From the NCBI GenBank assembly GCA_022825675.1, contig JAJDWK010000026.1:1-52588 (forward strand): a stretch of 52,588 nucleotides of DNA, written 5' to 3'. Made by a program: the position numbers and the translations under genes. The first letter of the stretch is position 1; every line of letters begins with the position of its first letter. The stretch is from Anaerolineae bacterium. Lineage in GTDB: Bacteria; Chloroflexota; Anaerolineae; Aggregatilineales; Phototrophicaceae. Below the pieces are notes generated by a model. The model saw only the letters and a program-made list of their open reading frames with translations, was not told the origin of the DNA and searched no databases. Shown one piece after another: positions 34,321 through 43,355 of the stretch.

Positions 34321-36801
34321 TTATGCGCCGCTTTGCAGCAAGACTTGCATAAACGGAATGAGCATGAGCAAAATGACGGCAAGCACGCCGATGAACAATA
34401 CAACCGCGTAGAGCCGCACAAAACCGGTCTGCGACAGGCGCAGCCACTGCGCCGCGCGCTGCACCAGCAGGGCAATGCCGTTGACAGCGCCATCGATGAT
34501 GCCGATATCGAGCGAGCGGCTCAAGACAGTGCCGATAGTATCAAAGCCGCGTTTGATGATTGTGTCGTGCACATAATTGTGCAGGAAGTCCCAATCGACG
34601 CGGTCGGCAAAGAAGCGCGCCAAGCGATTAAATGGCTGCTCGAGCAGCTTGCCATAGATTTCGTCCCAATAGAGGCGGGCATTCGCCAGGCGGAAGAGCG
34701 GGCGGGATGCGCCGCCGGTCTCCAGCTGGTCGCGGTTTTGGCTCGCCAATCCCGCGCCTTTATAGATGCGATGCGCCAGCACGATGGAAACGATGCCCAG
34801 CGCCAGGGCGATGCCGGCAATCAAGAGGTTGAAATCCAGCGAGTGCCCGCGGGAGACGCTGACCAGGCTGTGTTCGAGGAAATGCTTAAATTCGTAGGTT
34901 TCATAGATGCTGGCGAATACTGGCGTGGCTTTGGGCACATTGATGAAGCCGATGATGGCGGTGAAAATCGCCAATATGAACAGCGGCAACAGCATTGCGC
35001 CGCTGCTTTCGGGCGCTTGCTGGGCGGCTTCGCTGCGCGCGTCGTCGAAGAACACCAGCACAATCTGCCGCCACATATAAAAGGCGGTGAAGGCGGCGGC
35101 AATCAGCAGGACGCCGAAGGCGATGAAGCCGCTTAGCTCGTTATGCTGGAAGCCTTCGTACCAGGCGTCCGCCAGGATTTCGTCTTTTGACCAGAAGCCG
35201 GCGAAGGGGAAGATGCCCGCCAGCGCCAAGGTGCCAACCAGATAGGTGAGATAGGTGATGGGCATGCGCCGGCGCAGCCCGCCCATATTGCGCATATCCT
35301 GCGGGTCAAAATCGTCATCGGCGTGATGGTCCTCAGCATGATGCCCGCCCTCATGCACGCGATGATGCCCATGCTCCACGCCGTGGATGACTGAGCCGCT
35401 GCCGAGGAAGAGCAGCGCTTTGAAGACGGCATGCGTCACCAAATGGAACATCGCCGCCACATACGCGCCGATGCCGACCGCCGCCACCATAAAGCCGAGC
35501 TGCGAAATCGTCGAATAGGCGAGCACGCGCTTGATATCCCACTGTCCCAGCGCGATAAAGCCCGCCATCAAGGCTGTGCCCGCGCCCACCAGCGTGATTA
35601 TCAAGCCGATGACATAGCCGGCATGGTTCAATTCCCACAAGAATACATTGGAGCGCACCAGGATGAATACGCCCGCCGTGACCATGGTCGCCGCGTGGAT
35701 CAAAGCGCTGACTGGCGTTGGACCCGCCATCGCGTCCGGCAGCCAGACAAAAAGCGGTATCTGCGCCGATTTGCCGGTCACGCCCAGCAGCATAAAGAGC
35801 ATGATTAAGAAGATGACATCTTCGAAATCCATTTGGAAGCTGCCGAAGTCGACAACCTCGCCTTCGCCAAAACGCTGATCGGTCTGCCCGAAGACGCCCA
35901 GCAAATCCGGCGTGAAATGCTGGTTATCACAATACTGGGCGCGGATATCGCCCGCGAGCGGATTGGACTTCGCCTGCCCGTACTCGTCGCCAGGTTCGTC
36001 TTTTGTATGGCTGTCGGCGGCGGGGACGCAGATGTAATCGCCGTGCCCGTCTTTGGCATCGCTGTCCGCGTCGTCAGCCTCATCTTCGTGTTTATCGAGC
36101 ACGCCATTATGCTCGCGCCAATGCACGAGATATTTGGCTTCGGTATTGGGCAGTTCGCCCGCTTTGAAGAAATCAAGCGTGCCAAATGTCCAGAAGAGGA
36201 GGAACATCGCCATCAGCAAGCCGAAGTCGCCGATGCGGTTGACGATGAAGGCTTTGCGGGCGGCGTTGCTGTTCTTCCAGCCTTCGGGCGCTTTTTTATC
36301 CCACCAGAAGCCGATAAGCAAAAAGGAACAGAGCCCAACACCTTCCCAGCCGACAAAGAGCATCAAGAAATTGTTGGCGGTTACCAGCGTCAGCATGAAA
36401 GCCAGGAACATATTGAGGTAGGCAAAAAAGCGCGGATACCACTTGTCGCCGTGCATATAGCCGCGGGCGTAGAGGTGAATCAGCGAGCCGACGCCGGTAA
36501 CAACCAGCATCATCGTTACGCTGAGGGAATCCACGCGCAGCTGCCAAGAGATATCCAGCCCGACTGATTCGATGCGCAGCCAGCCATCGAGAAATGGCGG
36601 ATTGACCACCGCGGCGGCACCATCGGTGCCCGTTACCCAGCTGAGCAATAACAGCGAGATAAAGAACGCAAACAGGGAGGCGAAGCAGCCGACATAGCCC
36701 GCCCATTTTTCTTCCAGGCGCGCGCCAAAGAAGAAGTTTATGAACGCGCCCAAAGCAGGCGCGAAGATAACGAGGGGGACCAGCAGCGGTAGATTTTCCA
36801 T
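34321..36801 (-). CDS. nuoL: NADH-quinone oxidoreductase subunit L with acidic insertion
   Basis: Distal antiporter-like subunit carrying the long lateral helix, 826 residues against about 610 in E. coli. Start 36801 (MENLPLLVPL) gives the standard N-terminus; an ATG 27 codons further upstream overlaps nuoK. Core motifs: GWEGVGLCSFLLIGFWW, KSAQIPLFVWLPDAMAGPTPVSALIHAATMVTAG and RVLAYSTISQLGFM. Two insertions stand out: about 100 residues, Asp/Glu-rich with two Cys, at residues 218-323 (bases about 35850-36120), and a His/Asp-rich stretch near residues 488-515 (EHGHHRVHEGGHHAEDHHAD). The first lies in a loop on the outer side. Confidence 0.95.
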   Translation of the reverse strand: MENLPLLVPLVIFAPALGAFINFFFGARLEEKWAGYVGCFASLFAFFISLLLLSWVTGTDGAAAVVNPPFLDGWLRIESVGLDISWQLRVDSLSVTMMLVVTGVGSLIHLYARGYMHGDKWYPRFFAYLNMFLAFMLTLVTANNFLMLFVGWEGVGLCSFLLIGFWWDKKAPEGWKNSNAARKAFIVNRIGDFGLLMAMFLLFWTFGTLDFFKAGELPNTEAKYLVHWREHNGVLDKHEDEADDADSDAKDGHGDYICVPAADSHTKDEPGDEYGQAKSNPLAGDIRAQYCDNQHFTPDLLGVFGQTDQRFGEGEVVDFGSFQMDFEDVIFLIMLFMLLGVTGKSAQIPLFVWLPDAMAGPTPVSALIHAATMVTAGVFILVRSNVFLWELNHAGYVIGLIITLVGAGTALMAGFIALGQWDIKRVLAYSTISQLGFMVAAVGIGAYVAAMFHLVTHAVFKALLFLGSGSVIHGVEHGHHRVHEGGHHAEDHHADDDFDPQDMRNMGGLRRRMPITYLTYLVGTLALAGIFPFAGFWSKDEILADAWYEGFQHNELSGFIAFGVLLIAAAFTAFYMWRQIVLVFFDDARSEAAQQAPESSGAMLLPLFILAIFTAIIGFINVPKATPVFASIYETYEFKHFLEHSLVSVSRGHSLDFNLLIAGIALALGIVSIVLAHRIYKGAGLASQNRDQLETGGASRPLFRLANARLYWDEIYGKLLEQPFNRLARFFADRVDWDFLHNYVHDTIIKRGFDTIGTVLSRSLDIGIIDGAVNGIALLVQRAAQWLRLSQTGFVRLYAVVLFIGVLAVILLMLIPFMQVLLQSGA

Positions 36802-36832
36802 TTCTTTTGGCGCCTCTTCCGTCGGCGGTTCG

Positions 36833-37141
36833 CTATCCTTGCATTTGCTGCAAATCGTCGATATTGATGCTTTGGCGCTCACGGAAAATATTCACGATAA
36901 GCGCCAAGCCAATCGCCACTTCTGCCGCGGCGACCGTCATCACAAAAAAGACAAAAACATGCCCGTTGACGCCGCCCCATTCGCGGGCGAATGCCACCAG
37001 CGCCAAATTGGCGGAGTTCAGCATCAGCTCGACAGACATAAAGAGCAGGATGGCGTTGCGCCGCATCAAAACGCCCAGGGTGCCCATCAAGAAAAGCACC
37101 ATGCTGAGAATGATATAGGGTTCGCTGCCGATAGCGTTCAT
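36833..37141 (-). CDS. nuoK: NADH-quinone oxidoreductase subunit K
   Basis: Small three-helix subunit of the membrane arm, 102 residues, the usual size. Family features: [41 protein letters not shown] with the conserved Glu, and the third helix [22 protein letters not shown]. It lies between nuoJ and nuoL. Confidence 0.96.
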   Translation of the reverse strand: MNAIGSEPYIILSMVLFLMGTLGVLMRRNAILLFMSVELMLNSANLALVAFAREWGGVNGHVFVFFVMTVAAAEVAIGLALIVNIFRERQSINIDDLQQMQG

Positions 37142-37160
37142 TGGCTATTCGCTCCCGCCC

Positions 37161-38552
37161 TTAGCGCGCATCGCCATCTTCCGGGCGCGGTCTTGGCAAT
37201 TTCGCTGCATAGTCGCCGCTGAGCACATCAGCGCCCGTTTGCCGCGCCAATACGCTGACCAGCGGGCGGCTGACGCGCCGGCGGCGATTCACCCGCCGCC
37301 GCTCCGCCTGCGCCAGCGCGTCCGGGCGCGCCAACACGATGACGCCGATAAGCGCCACCAAAAGCAGCATTCCGACAAGCATCACCGGCAATACATACTC
37401 GATAAACAGCACCTGCCCGACCGCTTCCGGGCTGCCGAAGGCGGGGATGCCGCTCGCGCTGAAACTGACGGCGCGATAATTGGGCTGGCTGCCGGGCACG
37501 CCGGGCTCACGCACCAGGACGCGGGTTTCGATCGCGCCGCGGGCAGCAGTGAAATCCGTCATTGTGCGCAGGATATTCTGCTCTTGATCGACAAAAGCGA
37601 GGGTATAATCGCCAGCGTCCAGCTCCAGGGTGGCGCGGGCGCCAGCTGGCAAGCCTTCTATCAACACGCGGTGCGGGATAAGCGCGCCGCAACTGCTGTT
37701 GTCGCAGAGGCTGCTGCGGGCGCTGTACTGCCCGACATCCACCAGCGCGACTTCTTTATCGGCGACCGCATTAATAAAGGTAAGGCGCATCGTGCCGACT
37801 TCGGGCGCGCTGACATCATCTTGCTGCAGGCTGATAGCCACCAACCCTTCGGCATTTTGATAGAAGAGCAAAGTATGCGCCGAATCCGGCGGGAGGCGAA
37901 GCGCCTCGGAAAAAACCGGCGCGGAAACATAACTGCCATCGCCAACGCCAGCGCTGATGGTGTAGTCACCCGCCGCCAAACTTGTATACGCGGCGGCATC
38001 CGCGCCCACGGCATCATAGACAAGCGCGTCCAGGCGCAGGTCTGCATAGTTTTCATCCGCCGCGTCCAGCAAGACATTGCCGCGCACACTGTCTGCCAGC
38101 GGCATGGCAAAGCCCATTTCCATCACGGTGAAAATCTGCCCTTCCCCGCCGGGGATAGCGTTCACCGCGCGCACCTGCGCCTGGGCATCGGGCGCTTCAA
38201 AAGGCTCGTCCGAAAGCATGTCGGAAGCGATAGGAAAAGCAAAAACCAGCAGCAGGATTATGGCGATCGCCGTGCCGGTGAAACCGAGCCAGCGCATCCG
38301 CCGCGGCTGGTCGGTGGTAGTCTCCGCCCCCAGCAGCATGATAACAAAGAGAAAGAGCACCATGATGGCACCGGTGTAGACGGTAACTTGCACCATGGCG
38401 AGGAAGGGCGCGTCCAGCATCAGATAGAGAAAGGCGACGCAGCCGAAGTTGACGATGAGGAAAAGCGCGCTGTGCACGGCATTTTGCCGCGTCAGCATCA
38501 TGCCTGCCGAGAGCACCGCCACAAAGCTAACGATTAGGAATAGCCATTCCAT
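37161..38552 (-). CDS. nuoJ: NADH-quinone oxidoreductase subunit J with extracellular DUF4397-like insertion
   Basis: Membrane-arm subunit, 463 residues where about 165-200 is normal. Helices 1-4 (residues 1-110) include the typical FLYLMLDAPFLAMVQVTVYTGAIMVLFLF. Helix 5 (about 379-410) has the NuoJ signature LPVMLVGMLLLVALIGVIVLAR. Between helices 4 and 5, residues about 125-372 form two copies of an immunoglobulin-like DUF4397-type unit: the first from QVRAVNAIPG through LAAGDYTISAG and LLFYQNAEG, the second from MRLTFINAVADKEVALVDVG through LDAGDYTLAFVD. NuoJ topology puts this loop outside the cell. The reading frame is unbroken, so the fusion is real in the DNA. A basic, Arg-rich C-terminal tail of about 50 residues is also extra. 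Confidence 0.93.
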   Translation of the reverse strand: MEWLFLIVSFVAVLSAGMMLTRQNAVHSALFLIVNFGCVAFLYLMLDAPFLAMVQVTVYTGAIMVLFLFVIMLLGAETTTDQPRRMRWLGFTGTAIAIILLLVFAFPIASDMLSDEPFEAPDAQAQVRAVNAIPGGEGQIFTVMEMGFAMPLADSVRGNVLLDAADENYADLRLDALVYDAVGADAAAYTSLAAGDYTISAGVGDGSYVSAPVFSEALRLPPDSAHTLLFYQNAEGLVAISLQQDDVSAPEVGTMRLTFINAVADKEVALVDVGQYSARSSLCDNSSCGALIPHRVLIEGLPAGARATLELDAGDYTLAFVDQEQNILRTMTDFTAARGAIETRVLVREPGVPGSQPNYRAVSFSASGIPAFGSPEAVGQVLFIEYVLPVMLVGMLLLVALIGVIVLARPDALAQAERRRVNRRRRVSRPLVSVLARQTGADVLSGDYAAKLPRPRPEDGDAR

Positions 38553-38585
38553 CAGTATCAGTTCCTACCATGGTTGCGATTGTGC

Positions 38586-38614
38586 ATTTTAGCACAAAGA
38601 CGGTCGCGCTTCAA
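38586..38614 (-). promoter_or_regulatory. Internal promoter in front of nuoJ
   Basis: Reading on the minus strand: -35 TTGAAG (38614-38609), 17-base spacer, -10 TAAAAT (38591-38586). It lies in the 112-base gap between nuoI and nuoJ, the longest gap in the nuo operon, about 34 bases before the nuoJ start. It could allow separate expression of nuoJKLMN. Confidence 0.55.
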
Positions 38615-38664
38615 TTTGGTATCCTCGTTGCCTTCGCATAATCGCCAGTGGCAGCGCTGCCGCC

Positions 38665-39159
38665 TCAAGCTGGATCTTGCATATCGGGGATGGAGCGGTC
38701 GTATGTCCCGGGTTCGACTTGCTGCGGCGTCGCGGGCGCGCCCTCTGCTGGCGCGTCAATCAGCATATCTTTGGTATAGATGGCATCGCGGCGGTCGGTG
38801 AAAGACATTTGATGCTCGTGCCCCAGTTGAATCGCTTCTGTGGGGCAGGCATCTTCACAATAGCCGCAGAATATGCAGCGCAGCATATTGATTTCGTAGG
38901 TTTTGGCATAGCGTTCGCCGGGGCTAAAGCGCTGTTCATCGGTATTTTCCGCCGCTTCTACCCAGATGGCATCGGCGGGGCAGGCGGCGGCGCAGAGGGA
39001 ACAGCCGATGCACTTCTCCAAGCCATTTTCAAAGCGCCGCAGGTGATGCCGCCCCTTGAACCGTTCCTGGAACTTCTGCACTTGTTCCGGGTATTGCACG
39101 GTAACCGCGTCATCCATCAGATGTTTCAGTGTAGTTTGGAAGCCTTTTATCACATTCAT
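38665..39159 (-). CDS. nuoI: NADH-quinone oxidoreductase subunit I
   Basis: Peripheral-arm subunit carrying two 4Fe-4S clusters (N6a, N6b), 164 residues. Both ligand sets are intact: CIGCSLCAAACP and CIFCGYCEDACP. Start 39159 (MNVIKGFQTTLKHL) is chosen because AAAAGGTGG precedes it and the protein then has its normal N-terminus. The open frame extends much further upstream through nuoH DNA but that part is not coding. Confidence 0.96.
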   Translation of the reverse strand: MNVIKGFQTTLKHLMDDAVTVQYPEQVQKFQERFKGRHHLRRFENGLEKCIGCSLCAAACPADAIWVEAAENTDEQRFSPGERYAKTYEINMLRCIFCGYCEDACPTEAIQLGHEHQMSFTDRRDAIYTKDMLIDAPAEGAPATPQQVEPGTYDRSIPDMQDPA

Positions 39160-39232
39160 CAGCCACCACCTTTTCTCGTTGTATCCCCGGGCGGGTAGCG
39201 CCCGTTCGCTTGTGATGCGGCGGGCGCTTGCC

Positions 39233-40804
39233 TCAGCCGCCGTGTTTATCCACCGCCGTCTCGGCGCTTTCCAGCAGGCGGTCTTCTTCGGGACTGCGCC
39301 CGAGGCTGGCAAGCCCTTCCAGCGCCCGCAGCTGGAAGCGAATATGCGCCAGCGGTATCGCCACCAGCATGCCAACCACATGCACCAGCGCCCAGCCCAA
39401 GCCACGCCGCTCGCCAGTATACGCGGGGTCGTCCTCCAGCGGGATGGCTTCGTCGCTATCACGCTCGCGGCTGAGGCGGCGCAGCGCCAATGCGCCCAGC
39501 GCCAGCGCCAGCACAAAGACGGCACCAGAGATAGCGGGATAGGCTTGCCCGCCGAGGGCATCGCCGACCACAATCGCCACCGCTGTCCAAGCCACTGCCA
39601 GCAGCGCCAGAGGAATCATCACCTTCCAGCCGAATTGCATCAGGCGGTCATAGCGGATGCGCGGCAGAGTAGCGCGGATCCAAATCATGCCGCAGAGCAT
39701 CAAGACAACTTTGACGATGAAGATGACCGGCGCCAGGATGGGCAAGCCGTCCATGGGCCAGAGGTGATAGCCGCCGAAAAATACCGCTATCGCCACCAGG
39801 CTGACGGCAATCATGCCCAAGTATTCCGCCATCATAAACAGGGCGAATTTCATGCCGCTGTATTCGGTCATATAACCTTGGGTGAGCTCCTGCTCGGCTT
39901 CGGTCAAATCAAAGGGGGCGCGATTGGTTTCCGCCAGCAGCGCCAGTATCAGCACCGCGGCGGCGAGCGGGTTTTGGAATACCAGCCAATCCCAGATATT
40001 GCGCTGAGCGTCGATGATGTCGCCGATTGCCATGCTGCCGACAATCATCACCGGCACCGCCAGCGTCAGGGCAAAGCTGAGTTCGTAGCTGATCATCTGG
40101 GCGGAAGCGCGCAATGCGCCCAACATCGCGTATTTGTTGTCGCTGGACCAGCCAGCAAGCACGACGCCATAGGTCGCGATGCTGGTGATGGCGATGACCC
40201 AAAGCACACCAACATTGGAATCTATCAAGCCCTGCGGCACCTGGAACCAGACATCGCCCAGGGAGGGCGCGAACCAGGGCAGAACCAAGTCCGGACCCAT
40301 CGGGATGACGGCGGCAATCATCAAAATCGGGATGACTTTTATCATCGGCGCGATGCGGAATACCCACTTGTCGGCGCCGGCGGGCAGCAAATCTTCTTTG
40401 AACACCAGTTTGACGCCATCGGCCGCGGGCTGCATAAATCCCAGCGGACCGACACGGTTGGGTCCCACGCGATGCTGCAAAAAGGCGAGCAAGCGCCGCT
40501 CCAGCAGGGTGGTATAGGCGAAGCCGGTGACGATGACAAAAGCGAAGCCGGCGGCGAATATAATCGGCCAAAGCGCCGAGCAGCCGGCGTCATCTTCACA
40601 TTGGATGACATTGTTGACGCGCGCCTCCGGGTTGAGCAGCATGCCGAGCGCGCCTTCGCGCCCGTTGAGGTTGCCGGCTTCGTCGAAGCCAATCCAAGCG
40701 GCGATCGCGTTCAGATTGGCGATGGCAAGCGCCAGCAGCAGCAGTGTGCCCACAAGCGCCACCAGCAGGGCGATGGCGATGCCTATTTTCGCAGTACGGC
40801 TCAT
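39233..40804 (-). CDS. nuoH: NADH-quinone oxidoreductase subunit H with N- and C-terminal extensions
   Basis: Membrane subunit forming the quinone site, 523 residues against about 325-400 usually. The core is typical: FLQHRVGPNRVGPLGFMQPAADGVKL, SYELSFALTLAVPV, LAETNRAPFDLTEAEQELTQGYMTEYSG and RATLPRIRYDRLM. Additional parts are an N-terminal helix with an outside loop holding two Cys (CEDDAGC) and about 110 residues after the normal end (two further helices plus a charged tail RSPEEDRLLESAE). Start 40804 follows nuoG by 16 bases; an ATG 10 codons upstream overlaps nuoG. Confidence 0.95.
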   Translation of the reverse strand: MSRTAKIGIAIALLVALVGTLLLLALAIANLNAIAAWIGFDEAGNLNGREGALGMLLNPEARVNNVIQCEDDAGCSALWPIIFAAGFAFVIVTGFAYTTLLERRLLAFLQHRVGPNRVGPLGFMQPAADGVKLVFKEDLLPAGADKWVFRIAPMIKVIPILMIAAVIPMGPDLVLPWFAPSLGDVWFQVPQGLIDSNVGVLWVIAITSIATYGVVLAGWSSDNKYAMLGALRASAQMISYELSFALTLAVPVMIVGSMAIGDIIDAQRNIWDWLVFQNPLAAAVLILALLAETNRAPFDLTEAEQELTQGYMTEYSGMKFALFMMAEYLGMIAVSLVAIAVFFGGYHLWPMDGLPILAPVIFIVKVVLMLCGMIWIRATLPRIRYDRLMQFGWKVMIPLALLAVAWTAVAIVVGDALGGQAYPAISGAVFVLALALGALALRRLSRERDSDEAIPLEDDPAYTGERRGLGWALVHVVGMLVAIPLAHIRFQLRALEGLASLGRSPEEDRLLESAETAVDKHGG

Positions 40805-40820
40805 AAGCGGCTTTCCTCTG

Positions 40821-43355
40821 TCATCGCGCGGCAACTAGCGCTTCGGCAACGCGGCTGATGCTGCCGGCGGTTACCGCAAGCGGCACGGGCTCGGCGGTCA
40901 TGTGCCGTGGCAGCGTGACGATGCCGCGCGCGATCTCATCGCTGACATGCGCGCGCAGGCGCAGGCTCGTGCCCGCGGCGCGCACTTCTATCATATCGCC
41001 AGAAATAATGCCGGCGACCGCAGCATCTTCCGCGTTGATTACAATCAGCGGCGATAGTATGCGCGGCTCCAGCAATAAGCTCGGGCGGAAATTGCGCTGG
41101 CGATTGTACAATTTTGTGATGGGAACGACCAGCACTTCGCCGGCATCAGCGGCGGGCGGCGCATAGTCTGGCACTTGGCGCGGCTTGCGGCTGCGCCGTT
41201 TATCGGCGGAAGCTGGCAGCTGGACGCCGATGCCGCCGCTGTTCTCGTAGGCGGTGCCGCCATAATACAGGTCGCGCCCGCCAACATCGGGGAATTGCCG
41301 CTCGGTCTGCGCCAGGTCTTGGTAGCTGATGCCCGCAAATGCCGCGATTTCTTCGCTTAGCTCGGCAAAGACGGCGGCGGCGGATGGTTTGAGCGCGCCC
41401 GCTGCCAGCGCCTGGCGCAGGCTGCCGAAAAGTTTCCAGCCTGGCAGCGCCTGCCCGACAGGTCCCTGCGCCAGATAAAAGCGCTGGACGCGCCGCTCGC
41501 CATTGACATAGCTGCCATCGCGCTCGGCAAAACTTTGCAGCGGCAGCAGATACTCGGCGAGTTCGCCAATGCCATCGTCAAAGAGATTGGCGGCGATTAT
41601 CGTATCCACCTGGCTCAGCCACTGGCGCGCCGCCGGGTCATCATCCAGCAGCTCCGCCTGCGCCACGATGAGCACTTTGGGCGGCTTGGAGATGATGTCC
41701 TGCGCCGCGCGCGGGCTGAAGCCGAGATACTGCAATCCCATGCCGTTGGGGCCGGGCAGCGGCGACAAGAGCCCGCAGTTGGCTTTGCCGATGTGCCCGC
41801 TTTCTATCAAAAAATTGGAGGCGGCGATCGCCAGCGCTTCACTGCCGGGGAGTGTCAGCCCCTCGGCGCCGGCGACAATCACCAGGTTCTGCGCCGCGCG
41901 CAGGCGCTGGGCAATCGCCGGTTGATGTTCGTCCAGGTTTTGCAGGGCGGCAACCGCGCCCTCGACACCGTAGCGGATGGCATCGCCCTCGACGATTTTG
42001 TCGTTGCGCGCGCCTTGCAGGGCAAAATCTTCCAGGCGCGTGCGCCGGGCATTCGCGACCACCAGATACGCGCCGCGGTCTTGCGCTTGTTTGATGCGCA
42101 GCCGCCAGATCGGCACTTCTTCTTCCAGGTCACAGGCGATAACAAGAATGGCATCGCCGCGCCCCAGTTTGCCCAAATCGCTGCCGGCACCAATGCCGAC
42201 CTGCGCCACTGCCGCCGCGCCGCCATGCGTGGGCGGCCAGGCACCCAGTCGGGAGCCGCCCGCCGCTTCGACAAGCCGCCGCAATTCCCACAAGTCTTCG
42301 TTGGGCATGCCGCTGCCGGCGATAGCGGCGACATCGCCGTCCGCCGCTTGCAGCGCCGCCGCCATCGCTTTCAGCGCCGCTTCCCAATTGGAGGGGCGCA
42401 GGGCAGCGCCCGCGCGCAGCTGCGGCGTCATAATCCGTTCGTCGCTGCGGGTGAAATGATGCCCGAAGCGCGTTTTATCGCTAATCCAAATCTCGTTTAC
42501 CCGCTCATTTTGCCGCGGCATCACCCGTTTGATGAGCGCCTTGCCGCCAAAATCACGGTCCAGCCGCATGCTCAAGCTGATATTTTCGCCAGCGGCATCC
42601 CAAGGCGAGATGCTGGGCACTTCCGTCAGCTCCCAAGGGCGGGCGCCAAAGCGGAAGTCCGCCGTGGTCAAAGCGCCCACGGGACAGATATCAGTGGTGT
42701 TGCCGCTGAAATAGGTATCAAAGCCGGGGTCGGAATTGGTGATAATCTGCAAGCGGCGCCCGCGCTCGTGAAATGCCAGCACATCATCGCCGACCAGTTC
42801 ATCTTGAAAGCGTACGCAGCGCGCGCATTGGATGCAGCGCTCGCGGTCGAGGAAGATGAGATCGCCCAGCGGGAAATGTTTCGCCAGATTCTGTTTGTCA
42901 TCAAAATACATGCGCGAGGCTTGCGGGCCATGGCGCATCGTCAAATTTTGCAGCGGGCATTCGCCGCCTTTATCGCAGATTGGGCAGTCCAGCGGGTGGC
43001 TGGAGAGCAGGAATTCGAGCACATCGTTGCGGGCGTCAATGACCGGCTGTGTCTGCGTTTTCACATGCAAGCCGTCGCTTACGGTGGTGGTGCAAGCCGT
43101 CTGCAGCTTGGGGAAGTAGCGTATCTGCGGGCTGCCGTCTTCGTTGAGCATCACCTCGCCGGTGGCGCGGTCCCGCGCCGGGCTGCCCAATTCGACCAGG
43201 CACATGCGGCACATGCCGACTGGTTCCATCTTGGGGTGGTAGCAGAAGACGGGGATGTCGTTGCCCGCATGCCATTTGACGGCGTCGACCAGGTTCGCCC
43301 CGGCGTCGACTTCGACATCTTTGCCGTCCAGATTGATTGTCACCGTGTCGGACAT
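40821..43355 (-). CDS. nuoG: NADH-quinone oxidoreductase subunit G
   Basis: Large Fe-S subunit of the peripheral arm, 844 residues. Cluster ligands: the 2Fe-2S set C38, C49, C52 (VFCYHP...GMCRMC), the His/Cys set in SSHPLDCPICDKGGECPLQN, and CIQCARCVRF. The C-terminal two thirds is a degenerate molybdopterin-oxidoreductase domain, as normal for NuoG. The start directly follows the stop of the small TPR-like gene (TAAATG), with GGAGG inside the end of that gene, so the two are translationally coupled. Confidence 0.96.
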   Translation of the reverse strand: MSDTVTINLDGKDVEVDAGANLVDAVKWHAGNDIPVFCYHPKMEPVGMCRMCLVELGSPARDRATGEVMLNEDGSPQIRYFPKLQTACTTTVSDGLHVKTQTQPVIDARNDVLEFLLSSHPLDCPICDKGGECPLQNLTMRHGPQASRMYFDDKQNLAKHFPLGDLIFLDRERCIQCARCVRFQDELVGDDVLAFHERGRRLQIITNSDPGFDTYFSGNTTDICPVGALTTADFRFGARPWELTEVPSISPWDAAGENISLSMRLDRDFGGKALIKRVMPRQNERVNEIWISDKTRFGHHFTRSDERIMTPQLRAGAALRPSNWEAALKAMAAALQAADGDVAAIAGSGMPNEDLWELRRLVEAAGGSRLGAWPPTHGGAAAVAQVGIGAGSDLGKLGRGDAILVIACDLEEEVPIWRLRIKQAQDRGAYLVVANARRTRLEDFALQGARNDKIVEGDAIRYGVEGAVAALQNLDEHQPAIAQRLRAAQNLVIVAGAEGLTLPGSEALAIAASNFLIESGHIGKANCGLLSPLPGPNGMGLQYLGFSPRAAQDIISKPPKVLIVAQAELLDDDPAARQWLSQVDTIIAANLFDDGIGELAEYLLPLQSFAERDGSYVNGERRVQRFYLAQGPVGQALPGWKLFGSLRQALAAGALKPSAAAVFAELSEEIAAFAGISYQDLAQTERQFPDVGGRDLYYGGTAYENSGGIGVQLPASADKRRSRKPRQVPDYAPPAADAGEVLVVPITKLYNRQRNFRPSLLLEPRILSPLIVINAEDAAVAGIISGDMIEVRAAGTSLRLRAHVSDEIARGIVTLPRHMTAEPVPLAVTAGSISRVAEALVAAR

